The translations under genes and the position numbers were made by a program. 64,000 nucleotides of DNA from Owenia fusiformis. Its lineage: Eukaryota > Annelida > Polychaeta > Sabellida > Oweniidae. The stretch spans positions 61,273,885 through 61,337,884 of the forward strand of contig CAIIXF020000001.1 of the NCBI GenBank assembly GCA_903813345.2, given 5' to 3'. The notes beneath the pieces are model-generated. The model worked only from the letters and a program-made list of their open reading frames with translations, had not been told where the DNA came from and made no database searches. Positions 48,579-58,676 of this stretch are shown here, piece by piece. Each line of letters opens with the position of its first letter. Position 1 is the stretch's first letter.

Positions 48579-49137
48579 CAGGGCGAGCCAAAAACGTAAC
48601 CCAAACAAATCTTAATAACCCAGTCCAGTCATCCTGCATGGATTTAGTGTCATATTTGGCAGAATTGAGCCTTGGTCAATGTATTATCTATCTACCAAGT
48701 CTCAGTGGTCTATCTCTATTGGTCACGATTTTTATGGCCATTTTATACCATGCCATGAAATATGTGTCATGCCTGGAGGCCAACTTGAACGTATCGTACG
48801 TAGTTGTTCAAATCAGGAGCATAAAAATCTTGTGTCATGGCTCTCATCTTCATTCTTATCTCTTGTTTTAATGTTTCAAGTGTTGTTAGTATAAAAAAAA
48901 GGTCCACAGATAATAAAAAATGGTGGTATTAATGTCCAGTCAGTTAGGCACGTTTCGATATTTTGAGCACATTTTGTAAATGGCTATAAAATTGTGACTA
49001 TTAAGGATAGATCAATGACACTTAAGAGAATGAAAGAACATTGAACAAGGTAATTGTGCCAAATATGATGTCACACCCATGCTGAATGACTGGGTTATTA
49101 ACAAACATTTGGTTGGGTTACCTTTATTGGCTCATAT
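48579..49137. mobile_element. ~560-bp hairpin element spanning the duplication breakpoint
   Basis: The left arm contains GCGAGCCAAAAACGTAACCC, AATAACCCAGTCCAGTCATC and TCATATTTGGCAGAATTG. The right arm has the inverse (GGTTGGGTTACC, GAATGACTGGGTTATTA, AATTGTGCCAAATATGATG). Only copy 2 is whole. In copy 1 (44045-44536) the right arm is cut at the duplication breakpoint. Confidence 0.7.
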
Positions 49138-50023
49138 TAATAAACTGATGTCAGGGACAGGGATATTTAACATTTTGTTGCCTTTTCAAGGATATTTTTA
49201 GACCACCGATTGTACTTAATTTCTAACAAATCGTTCTCTCTTTTACCAGAAAAGGTATATTATATATCAAATTGAATTTAAAAGGAAAAAAACATTTGAT
49301 AATTTAGCAGTTATAAACTAAAAGTAGGGCTTCCCCTATATTTCACCTGCCATTTGCTGTTTTTTCTACATTTTTTTACATAATCCTTTCCTGAAAACAT
49401 CAAAAAACTGTTTTCAGGACAAAATAAGCCTTTACAAATAATTTAGTTGTGCTATTGAGTTCAAATATGACATATCTTGGAAGTAATTAAACAAAAGTAA
49501 GGTCACCCCAAAAGTGTGTGTGGTAAAATATTGAAATTTCAAATATTATTTTCACCCTCAATATACCCTTAATGACCCTGATACTTATCAAATACAATGG
49601 TCAGGTGTATAATAACCTCCTCGATTTTTTTCATGCAATTATGATGAATAGATACAGAAATAAATACATTGTTACATTAAATTCGGGCTATTTGATGGCC
49701 TATTTTCAGATATTTGGGGCTAGAAATGCCAATTATTGCACTCAAATAGTTGGTTAACAATTTTTAGTTGCTCTTATGTCAGTAAACTATCATAATATTA
49801 CTCGTTTAGTTGAAAGAGCATCCCATTTTGAAATAAAAAATATTTACAATCCCATACTCAAATTTGGAGGGGGGTACCTAGAATGTGACATTTCATATTT
49901 GTCCACTGCATATATTTTTCTACATTTTTGATATGTTTTTCAACTGGTATCAATACACAATATAAACCTAATTTAAAAACTGTTGCAATTTTGGGGATGT
50001 TAAACTTCCATTTGCCTAGCCTA

Positions 50024-50210
50024 ATTCAGTCATAAACACACTACACTGGATTGTACACTCCCCTTCAAAAGTTTGTTAACTTGAAGTCTTCTTTTGGATC
50101 ACTTATAAAAGCCTTTGAACATTCAGTCGTAAACACACTACACTGGGTTATACACTCCCCTTCAAAAGTTTGGCAATTTAAAGTACTCTTTTGAATCACT
50201 TATAAAAGCA
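50024..50210 (+). repeat. 96-bp satellite block 3, right of the transposon
   Basis: Two more units in the same orientation and phase (CAGTCATAAACACACTACAC) continue the satellite after the transposon's right end, so the transposon inserted into a pre-existing array. Confidence 0.9.
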
Positions 50211-51530
50211 TGTTGGCAATTAAGAAAACTCATGATTTGTAAAAAAAATTCCAAACTACATGTATACCAATTAAAAAATAAGAAACAAAATTAGATTGAA
50301 ATATTGTCTTTGATATGCTATCCATTGAAGACTTCTGATTCCAAACTTACTAAGGGAAGTGTACATTATAGCACTCATCAGTTCACAGCCAGGAGGATGA
50401 AAATACTTCAGGCTGCATCATGTATTACACTAGACAAGCTAATTTTTGCTTCTACTTTGATATAATTCCTCCATAGACAAGATGATTTATTTAAAGCTAA
50501 GTTTGGAAATATGAATATAGAAACTGGCTTAGGTGAGAATAACAAGTTCAATGGTGACATCTATAAAACACCTCATCAATGCCATAGATGATAGGAGTCG
50601 AGTGATTAAGGAGACATCTATTCAATGATTGAGAATAACATGATTTGAATCCAATGTCAGATTCACAACAAGCATGAGTTGAGTTGGAAGTCTTTGTCAT
50701 TCTTTAATGGATTTAGTTGTAGGTATTGACAATAAATATACACGGAATTGATGGGAATGATTTCGTGGTACTTGTTCAAGCTTTTATGAAAATTCAACAT
50801 AAAATTGTTAAGTTAGTATAAAATTACTTTATGTACAAATATAATACATTTTCCAAATCTTCCGAAGTGTCTTCCTTTGTGTGTATGTATGGACTGTTAC
50901 ATTGCTGCATTGTCTATAGTCAATGGTGTTAATTTATACACAGGTTTACAGCACTGCTATATCCATCGACTCTTACTACAGCTGGTGCAGTCCATATATT
51001 GCTATTATTGCATTATTATCATATTTCAATAACAGATCACTGAGCATTGACTCCATTCAGGTTATCATCCCACATGTCCCTTTCAACATAGCAGGTTGGG
51101 AGACAAAAAGTAGGAAAGTGTACATGACAATGGTAAAAGGTCCATTTTAATATGCTGCTTTGCGTTCTGTTTGTCTACTTAAAGGGCTAATAGCAGTAAG
51201 CCTCATTCTTAATTACCCTAAAATAGTTTTGGATTTATAATGTTACAGTTTTTACCAAAACCCTCTTTGCAGAAAATATCTAAGCTTGAGAAGACGAGTT
51301 CAAATTGAAAAAACAACTCACACATATTTTGGTTTTAAAAAGCTGAATTTCAATTTAAAATTGATGTTTCACTTTCTCCATGAATATTTTTTCAAGCTGC
51401 AATTACTAAAAAAAGAAAGTTAATGTCTTTTGATTGTGTAAATTACAAATCATTATGAACTAAAAAAATATTTAGAGTAATTAAGCTATTAGCCCTTTTA
51501 AAGGACATTGTTTATAAATATGGATGGATT
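50211..51530. other. Intergenic DNA downstream of TMEM107
   Basis: No exon is recognised. The short frames present are AT-biased and unremarkable. Confidence 0.4.
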
Positions 51531-51622
51531 TCATGACACTATGCATGCATCGTCTTGACACTATACATGCAGTGTCTTGACACTATACATGTATAATCTT
51601 GACACTATACATGCAGTGTTAA
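51531..51622. repeat. 22-bp tandem repeat, four copies
   Basis: The unit is CTTGACACTATACATGCAGT plus GT, located about 60 bp beyond the TMEM107 stop codon, so probably within or just past its 3' UTR. Confidence 0.85.
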
Positions 51623-51679
51623 CTATGGATGGAATCACATGCAATTAAATATTGCTGATTTACTCAACTGTTCCTGAGA

Positions 51680-54600
51680 TCAGAGTCCTTTATGAAAGAC
51701 AAGCACCCCTAGAAGTACGATGATCTCTGTAAGGGCTGGGAATGCTGAGCAGAAGCCAAATATCCACCAATACGTGTCACATTCCCACAGATCAAAGATG
51801 AAGAAGGACATCGCAACGGCACCACTGGCATGAGCTGCAGTTGCTGGATATTGAGTTAAGGAATTAATTAATTATTATACTAAGCCTGTGTAAAGTGTAG
51901 AGACCTCAAAAGTACTTGTAGCTTAGCAGTAACTAGTAACATACACACCCAATAGATAGATATAAAAGATATAAAGAAGTTTTAATAGCCAGTAGGGCAA
52001 TACAAATTAATCAAGACAAAACTGGTAAATAAGTGCATATTTTGTAAATGAAAAACTGTACAGATGTTAAACAATGTAACTACCGTATTCTCTGTAATTA
52101 CCGCCCACTCTCTAATAAGCGCCCACCCCGCTTCACAAAGTTCAAGAAACATCGAGGAATCAACAAGAATTGAAGAATATATCAGGAAAAAAATATTTCT
52201 CAAAATCCAGGAGCGGGCGATAATAGAGTACTTACCCTAAAACTGCTGTAAACACGACGCGTTTTGTAATTCTATGCATCCTCTCGATACATATCTATCG
52301 ATGGGTGCTTCCCACACCATACCATGCTAATATTGTCTCCAAATAGTCCATAATGAATGAAGGAATTGTTCTTTATCGGCATTCAGAAATTTCAAAAGCT
52401 ACTGCGCAGATGTTCTGCGCATGTCAAGGTCGTGAACTTTCTGGTTTCTTTTTAATGTTTCTCGACTTTTACACGACTTTTGCACGAATAATGATGATCT
52501 CTCATCAAATTAGAAATAATGTATAACTTTAGATCGATATCCAGCAGTCTCTAGTGGAAATATTGAAGGTAATCGGCGATAATGACAAAGTGGGCGTGCC
52601 GGAAATAAATTAGACATAGACGGGTCTTCAACCACAGTCAATATTGTCTAAGCGATCTTTACCGTATTCTCTCCAATAACAGCACTTGTCATATTATTAT
52701 AAAAATATGTTGAAGAAAATGCATTCTTGTCAAGAAAAATTGCCATACATGAAATTCCTCGGGATTTCTGATTTCTTTCATACATGGGCGCTTATTAGAA
52801 TGGTCTGAATAATGTATTTTCAATTTTCTAAACGCCCTGGGCGCTAATTACAGAGAATACGGTATGTGTTATTGTATATATGTTTATTCATGAAATATAG
52901 TTTTATTAAAATAAAAACAAACACCCAATCTGCAATCAATCCCTTATAAAAAATTCAACCTTGAAAGTCCGAATTTAAACCGTTTCTATCAATCATTGAA
53001 TACTGATTGTTTCAACTATTTAGATCAAAGGAAAAACCATTGTACAATGATAAGCAATCATTGTGCAACCATTGGGTTCAACCAAGTGAAGTCAACTCTT
53101 TTTCAATGACTGTGCAACCGTTTCTATACAATCATTGTAATCTGCAACCATTGTAAACTGCAACCATTTCACGTTGAAATGTAAATGGTTGCAATATGTT
53201 TTGTTCAATGTTTACATAGTTCAACCCCTGCAATCATCCTGAATTAGTATCGTTCCAAAAAATTATCATTTTACCTGGTATGATTGGTATGGGAACATAT
53301 TGATATCGAAGGGTTTAGCTTAGGACCCCCGCAAAAGTTTATGTACAATGAACAGGCCAGTAGCCAGCAACCCCCCTCCCAGCAAAAATTCTAAGCCATT
53401 TTGGGTTTTCAAATGTATCCATATATGTTAAGTTAACACCTAATATCAAGAGTATGAACAAGAGAACTATTTTGATATTGACTATATTATGTGTGAGATT
53501 TAATTACCATGTTCTTTCTTGGCAAATATTTTTATAATAATGCTCAACACAACAATACCTACTACACATTAATATTCTCATAGGTTTAGGCAAATCAAAA
53601 TGCTTGAACAGTCAATTAAAACGGTTAAACAGCTAATTAAAACGCTTGAACAGCTAATTAAAACGGTTGAATGGCTAATTAAAATGCTTGACCAGAAATA
53701 GGGTTCATAGTCCTAGTTTCTGTTATATTTATTTTCAGCTTGTGTTATACTATATATTTATTTATATTTTCAATTTCAAAAAATAAAGGAGATTTTCGTT
53801 TTTTGTTTATGGATTAAGTTATTGTTCTTTGGCAAATTATTTATCAAGTTCTGTGTATGGAATAATTTAATTACATAGGATGCTTCCTTTATAGCAGACT
53901 CTAATCAATTTGAGAGTCTCTCTGTAATAAGGTTTGTTTTGCCTTGCCAATTGTGCAAACCCCCACCCTGACCAAAATTTCTTTCAAAATCATGCAGTTT
54001 TTCACCATTCTGACTATTTTGCCATAGTGAACCCCCCCCTAGAATTTTTTGGAAAAGTGAACCCCCCTCTTGGAAAATTCTGGCTACGGGCCTGTAAGCA
54101 TTGCTGTAATCTAGATACTATACATGTGAGTGAGACAATCACCATCCTTCAAGGTTAGATGGAAATTGGTTCAATATATTTTCATTCACAAGACAAGTTT
54201 ACTAAACTATTTCAATACTTTAAATATCTGTTTGATAAAACCATTCAAATTCTGACATGTAGTATGCATGAAATACATACATGTGAAATATATATTTTAA
54301 AGAGCAATATAATTATTTCATGTTGTATTTAGCAGTTATGTCCCTATCATTGAATATATGCCTAAGGTCTGTCACCAATATAGCCCGAGCTTGCGAGGGT
54401 TATATTACGACAGACCGAAGGCATATATTCAATGATACGGACATAACTGTTGTATTACATACTTTTATATCATGGCTACGTTATATCAATGACACCACGT
54501 GTCTGTGTGCGAGTGAAATTAGGAAGAAATGAAACATGACGTCCCGATGACGTCATAAGATTGTCATGGTAAAAGGTTTGGCGGCTATACAGGAATATAT

Positions 54601-56084
54601 AGCCGACCTTCAGCTCCATTGACTTCAATACAAATGCTTCACTGGGTATGTAATACTGAGATAATATTGCCATAGTTTTAAAGGGTTGCATTTGATTGAA
54701 ACGGTTGCAAGAAATGCAATCAAAATTGTCAAGCGTTTACAATGGTTATATATGATTGAAACATTTTCAATGAGTTTACAACCAAAATTGTAATGGTTGC
54801 ATCGTAACGGTTGGCATGGTTGCATAAATGATCAGATCAATGATTGTGCAATGATTGTGCAATGGTTTAAATTCGGACTTTCAAGGTTGAATTTTTTATA
54901 AGGGATTGTAAGTGCTGATTCAGTGTTGAAAAAGTTAGTATTCATTTTGCATGGAGTTATTTTGATATATATCAAGGATGTTAATTTACATATGATGTAG
55001 TACTATTCCCCCTCTAAGATTATGTAGTAAGTGTTTTGTTAAGGATACAGATCATGGCTTGTGAGGGCATAAATGTGGAGAATCCTCCAAAGAAGCCAAC
55101 CAGCTCCAATACAAACAGTCCTAATGCTACAGACAGACCAATTATCAACCTGCAAAAGCACAATGAAGATAAAACAAGTCTTATTTTTAATACTTTTCAT
55201 TTATTTCTTTACTTGTGATAACTTAGTTTATTAAATAGTGGTTCACATTCATGAGGCATAAGGGTATAAGAGAAAGTTTGACTGACAGAAAACAGTATTA
55301 AATCTTATCTTGTTTTGATTCTTTCCACCTGGCCTCCATGACTTTTTATAAAACTTTAGAAAATGGGTGAGTTTTTCTTATATTTTTTCTATTGTGATTA
55401 ATGTCAATTATATTTTCCATCAAACTATTTTAATAAGAAAATTCTTTTAACAATTATTACAAACAGAGCATGTACTTCGAACCACTCAGTAAGCAGAACA
55501 TAAATTAAGGTTGGAAATTTGAGAAGATGGCTAACTCACTGATTATCTTTAAATGTGTATTCATCCTGTGTGTAGGTGAGTGGAAGACACGACTTCACAT
55601 TCTCCTCCTGAAAAAACACAAGAAGACATAGTGTGGCATATCACTAGTTATAAATGCATTCACTAATCAACTAATATATGATGTTTATCAAAAAAATTGA
55701 GGCCATGTTATTGTAATACAGTAAAACCTGCTATAAGTGGGATGCCTTTGGTACCACAAAATAGTGTTCAATGTCAATGGTGTTCCATGTTCAGAGGTTC
55801 AATAAGTACATCAAGTTATGAGAAATGGGACTTCGAAAAGTGTTACACCATGTGATGGGTTTTCAAGAGAAGTGTTTCACTTACACAGGTTCATTTTATG
55901 TTAAGTTATTGGGAACAGGATTTGAAGTGTTACACTAGGGAGATGTTCCACTTACAGAGGTGTTACACTTTACTTGTTAAGTTTAATTACTTTTACTTAC
56001 CCTAGACCACAGAATGACAATGACAAGAATCAGATGTGCTGTGAGGGTAAGAAACCTAGCAGGTACGAGGCCAGATACTCCCAT
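51680..56084 (-). CDS. TMEM107: Transmembrane protein 107 (complete, four coding exons)
   Basis: Coding exons are 56084-56001, 55607-55540, 55149-55049 and 51843-51680. All junctions are GT-AG and keep frame, giving 138 residues (human protein 140). Exon 1 starts MGVSGLVPARFLTLTAHLI, closely matching human TMEM107. Exon 2 carries the luminal segment CLPLTYTQDEY. Exon 3 gives LIIGLSVALGLFVLELVGF. Exon 4 gives AMSFFIFDLWECDTYWWIF and ends HKGL. Four hydrophobic segments fit the family's four-pass topology. TMEM107 is known as a transition-zone protein of primary cilia that works with the MKS module to control ciliary membrane composition. Intron 3 is 3.2 kb and packed with nested transposons, while the other introns are about 390 bp. 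The gene is divergent to COPB2. Exon edges come from frame and homology, not transcripts. Confidence 0.93.
52081..52864. mobile_element. 784-bp element with TACCGTATTCTCTGTAATTA ends
   Basis: Left TACCGTATTCTCTGTAATTA and right TAATTACAGAGAATACGGTA are inverted for about 26 bp with one mismatch. If the outer TA is the target duplication, this fits Tc1/mariner-type insertion. A third, slightly different end (TACCGTATTCTCTCCAATAA at 52661) lies inside, so one copy may be nested in or rearranged with another. It sits in TMEM107 intron 3. No transposase is seen. Confidence 0.75.
53353..54094. mobile_element. 742-bp element with CAGGCC(C)GTAGCCAG ends, nested
   Basis: Left CAGGCCAGTAGCCAGCAACC and right CTGGCTACGGGCCTG are inverted, followed inward by CCCCCC and GGGGGG stretches. 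Ends of this type are common in animal MITEs. The expected flanking duplication is not visible. It is nested in the ~2-kb element. Confidence 0.6.
53600..53695. repeat. 21-bp tandem repeat, about 4-5 copies
   Basis: The unit is TTGAACAGCTAATTAAAACG plus G/C, with small variants. Confidence 0.85.
54333..54449. other. 117-nt near-perfect hairpin
   Basis: The left arm CAGTTATGTCC..ATCATTGAATATATGCC and the right arm GGCATATATTCAATGAT..GGACATAACTG pair for about 40 bp. The stem continues inward through GTCTGTC/GACAGAC and an inner AATATAGCCC/GGGTTATATT pair. A transcript of TMEM107 intron 3 would contain it. It could be a tiny MITE or a small-RNA precursor-like fold. Confidence 0.6.
55719..55972. 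mobile_element. Possible MITE relic in TMEM107 intron 1
   Basis: It begins ACAGTAAAACCTGCTATAAG, the same 13-nt head as the 13452 element. GTGTTACAC and TTCCACTTACAGAGG words recur inside. The right end is not clear. Confidence 0.3.
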
Positions 56085-56439
56085 TCTTCTTCCTATGAGC
56101 TAATTTCCGATGAGGTTACAACTGCCTATTATGACTGGAATTTAAGATTAAAAATACAATGTACTCTGAATAAAAGTTAGTAACTTATTCTAGCCCAAGG
56201 AAAGGGGGTTTTGTCACATAATCAATACACAATACATTTTCATGTAGCAAGTTACTAATCAGAAATACTTTCATGTTTCACATCCTTTATCACCACTAAT
56301 ATTTGATTCATGTTTCACAAAAATTAAGTATCATTAATATAACAACGTTCATAAGTTAAAGTTTGGTTCGGTCGCCATTTTGGAACTTTGAAATAAGCCA
56401 CAATTCAGAGTAAAGTAAGGATAACTTTGTGCAGTTCAA

Positions 56440-56878
56440 TTACAATTTTTTGTTTTATACGTTTTGAATGCAAACTGCATCCATGATCACTAAATCTAAA
56501 TTGAAAACAGTTGAAATGAATACAGGTAAATCTACTATTACGTCATTAAACCTTAACAATGACAAAAAATAATTAATTGCTATGGAACAATTATAAAATA
56601 GTTAGCACAGAGAGGAACAGAAACATTAGATTGATAAGAGAAGCCATTCACATTTGAAAACATAAAAACTTCAATAGAGACAATTGGGCAACTTCAATCT
56701 AGATCGCTTGTAGGATGAAGTTATATTGCCATAGCAATTAATTATTTATTGACGTTGTTAAGGTTTAATGACGTAATAGTAGATTTACATTACCGTATTC
56801 ATTTTAACTGTTTTCAATTTAAATTTAGTGATCATGGATGCAGTACGAAAGGTCTAAAACAAAAAATTGTAATAAAGT
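56440..56878. mobile_element. ~440-bp hairpin element upstream of TMEM107
   Basis: Arms 56440-56586 and 56729-56878 are inverted copies. Pairs include CTACTATTACGTCATTAAAC with GTTTAATGACGTAATAGTAG, TGCATCCATGATCACTAAAT with its inverse, and ACAATTTTTTGTTTTA at the outside. The loop is about 140 bp. It lies 350-800 bp upstream of the TMEM107 start codon, in the region between the divergent genes. Confidence 0.8.
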
Positions 56879-56948
56879 CTGTGACAATGAACACAAATAA
56901 ATGGATTAATATTACCAGACTATGAACTTATTCAATGTAAAGCTCTTT

Positions 56949-56988
56949 TTGTTTGTTTGTTTGTTTGTTTGTTTGTTTGTTTGTTTGC
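56949..56988. repeat. TTTG microsatellite
   Basis: About ten tandem copies of GTTT. Confidence 0.95.
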
Positions 56989-57325
56989 ATCCTTCTATGC
57001 ATTATAGTGCCACTAAATGGTCTTGTGGTGCTTGTTTTCCACCCATGCTTACACTTGTGCTTCTCACTTGTTATATTTTCATAAAGTCTAAAATCATTTA
57101 TACTAACAGTTTTATTATGCAACCTGCAACCCACATATCCAAATCATGGTGTTTTGAAAGCCCTATCGTCTCAAATATTGTCTAGATTCAAATCCCTCAA
57201 ATTTGTTTATTTTACATTTTATATACTCTCATCCACTGATGTAAGACCTCTCGAAAATTCTCTTATTTTTAACATGGGAAATCCTCACTTCAACAATCCA
57301 TGTGTCATTATTTTTGTTCCAAACT

Positions 57326-57428
57326 GAAGACTATTAATTGAGGGTTGATAATTCTTCAGAATGTTTGAATACCTAGAACATGGTTTACTTTTCAAAATTG
57401 CAAAAAATCCAAAGTGCACTCTGGCCTA
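57326..57428 (+). repeat. ~105-bp dispersed repeat, copy a
   Basis: Shares GGTTGATAATTCTTCAGAAT, GGTTTACTTTTCAAA and CTGGCCT in order with 59655-59766, with scattered differences. The two copies are in the same orientation and flank the LINE fragment and COPB2 exon 1. Confidence 0.8.
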
Positions 57429-57663
57429 ACAATAATGCCTGATGGACAATCAGACTCAGAGCTTATTTTTTGAGCAACACATTTAGACTTACAGGCTAGT
57501 TTGAGTAAGAGCTTACCTTTATTCATTAAATGCTCACATGGTGTACCTAGTAGATTTTCAACGTGCTAGATTGCATATAACTCTTCTTATGCATATAAAT
57601 GTGAAGAAACTAAAATAAATTCAAAACGGATTCCCCACCAAAAATTTGAAAAGTTGAGTGGTG

Positions 57664-58411
57664 GATATTTATTTATTTATTTATTTATTTCGATCTACAC
57701 TTTTGAAACAGTGGCACGCTCTGCAATGCAAAGGTGCGTCGAATGTACATATTAAGATAAAACAATTATTACAACTTACTAAAAACATTCATTTTGAGTA
57801 TTTAATATAAACTGATTTTAAAAACCTTTTAAAACACTTGTCAAACATTCTACCTTGTTCTTTCCCCCAAATTTCAAAGACATCATCCCCTAACATGTAT
57901 TTTAGCTTCTCCTCAGGAGAGAGAGAGATGAATTCAGCTACTAAAAGAGCGTCACATTTTGAAGTTATATCATTTATAAATTGTAACCTTTCATTAATGA
58001 ACTTAGGGCATACAATGAATCGGTGAATTAAATCTTCAATGTCATTACTTTTACAATGAGGGCAAATTCCATCACTTTTCTTCCATCGTTTATTATCCTC
58101 CTCCAAGTTAAAGCACCCAGTTCTTGCCATGAATTTTAACCTGGAGCAATAGAAATCGATGTCATCTAGGAGGTAGTTCTCTTTAAATGTATGTTTCTTA
58201 AGAACAGTGTAAGTTTTCAGTGATGTTCTCTTATCTATAGCTCCGAAAAAATCTGTATTCTTCATTTCATTAGAGATTTCTAGGAAGGACTTATACCAAA
58301 TTTGATCAGTTGACTTTAAACAACTATCTAGGCCATGTTTAATTAGGGTATCAGAAATTGATTTAATATAGGGCCAGGATGAAATCTTATTATCTTCGAA
58401 ACGAACGCTAA
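57664..58411 (-). pseudogene. 5'-truncated LINE, C-terminal end of reverse-transcriptase ORF
   Basis: A minus-strand frame is open from about 58411 to 57789, roughly 205 codons. It contains LKFMARTGCFNLEEDNKR followed by a zinc-knuckle-like CPHC..H....C stretch (ICPHCKSNDIEDLIHRF, then VCPKF), typical of the C-terminus of LINE polyproteins. Downstream on the same strand is a short 3' UTR ending in a (TAAA)n tail (about 57669-57692 on the plus strand as TTTA repeats). A stop just upstream of 58411 and loss of similarity mark the 5' truncation. The reverse-transcriptase core and endonuclease are absent. The exact LINE clade is not determined. Confidence 0.75.
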
Positions 58412-58610
58412 ATCAAAATATTCTTTGAATAAATTTCATAATGAGCATTGGTTCAAGTAAAAAGTAATATATATTTATCTACAACAAAAACAATGTGACA
58501 TTCAAAATATAAGTAGGATCTGAAAAAAATAATTAAATGTATGATGAACATTATCGAAATATATTTATTTGAAATCAAGTAGTCTTACAGCATACCAAAC
58601 TATAAAGTTC

Positions 58611-58620
58611 GCGCATGCGC
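58611..58620. promoter_or_regulatory. NRF1-type site in the COPB2 promoter
   Basis: GCGCATGCGC is a perfect NRF1 palindrome, 57 bp upstream of the COPB2 ATG, in otherwise AT-rich DNA. NRF1 sites are typical of broadly expressed animal promoters, which suits a coatomer gene. There is no obvious TATA box at the right distance. Confidence 0.65.
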
Positions 58621-58676
58621 AATATACCCGGCCACGTCTCTTCATCCAACAAGACACAAAATTTTAGAAGATAAAC

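Larger units (their letters stand above)
44541..49070 (+). repeat. 4,530-bp tandem duplication, copy 2
   Basis: Same sequence as copy 1. Copy 2 continues into the right part of the inverted-repeat element (49071-50023), whereas copy 1 is cut off. So the ancestral locus probably read 40007-44536 followed directly by 49071 onward. Confidence 0.95.
41237..50023. mobile_element. Large inverted-repeat transposon, internally duplicated
   Basis: The ends are TAGGCCAAGCAAATGG at the left and the inverse CCATTTGCCTAGCCTA at the right. Both sit in 96-bp satellite with AT on each side. Inverted similarity continues inward for hundreds of bases, for example CCCCAAAATTGCAACAG and ATGTAGAAAAATGTATGCAG (41275-41360) against 49905-50000 in reverse. 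Removing the 4,534-bp duplication gives an ancestral element of about 4.25 kb. It carries a decayed plus-strand protein of the same family as the relic at 7 kb, and it contains further nested hairpin MITEs. Confidence 0.7.
52937..54908. mobile_element. ~2-kb inverted-repeat element in TMEM107 intron 3
   Basis: Left CAATCCCTTATAAAAAATTC, continuing through CCTTGAAAGTCCGAATTTAA, is matched by the right end in reverse complement (about 47 bp, essentially perfect). CAACCATTG/CAATGGTT words recur in subterminal regions of both arms. The interior hosts a hAT-like MITE, a 21-bp array and a short hairpin. No target duplication was clear. Confidence 0.7.

Noticed and set aside
57838..58026. Plus-strand frame at 57.8 kb
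   Set aside because: It is the antisense shadow of the LINE fragment.
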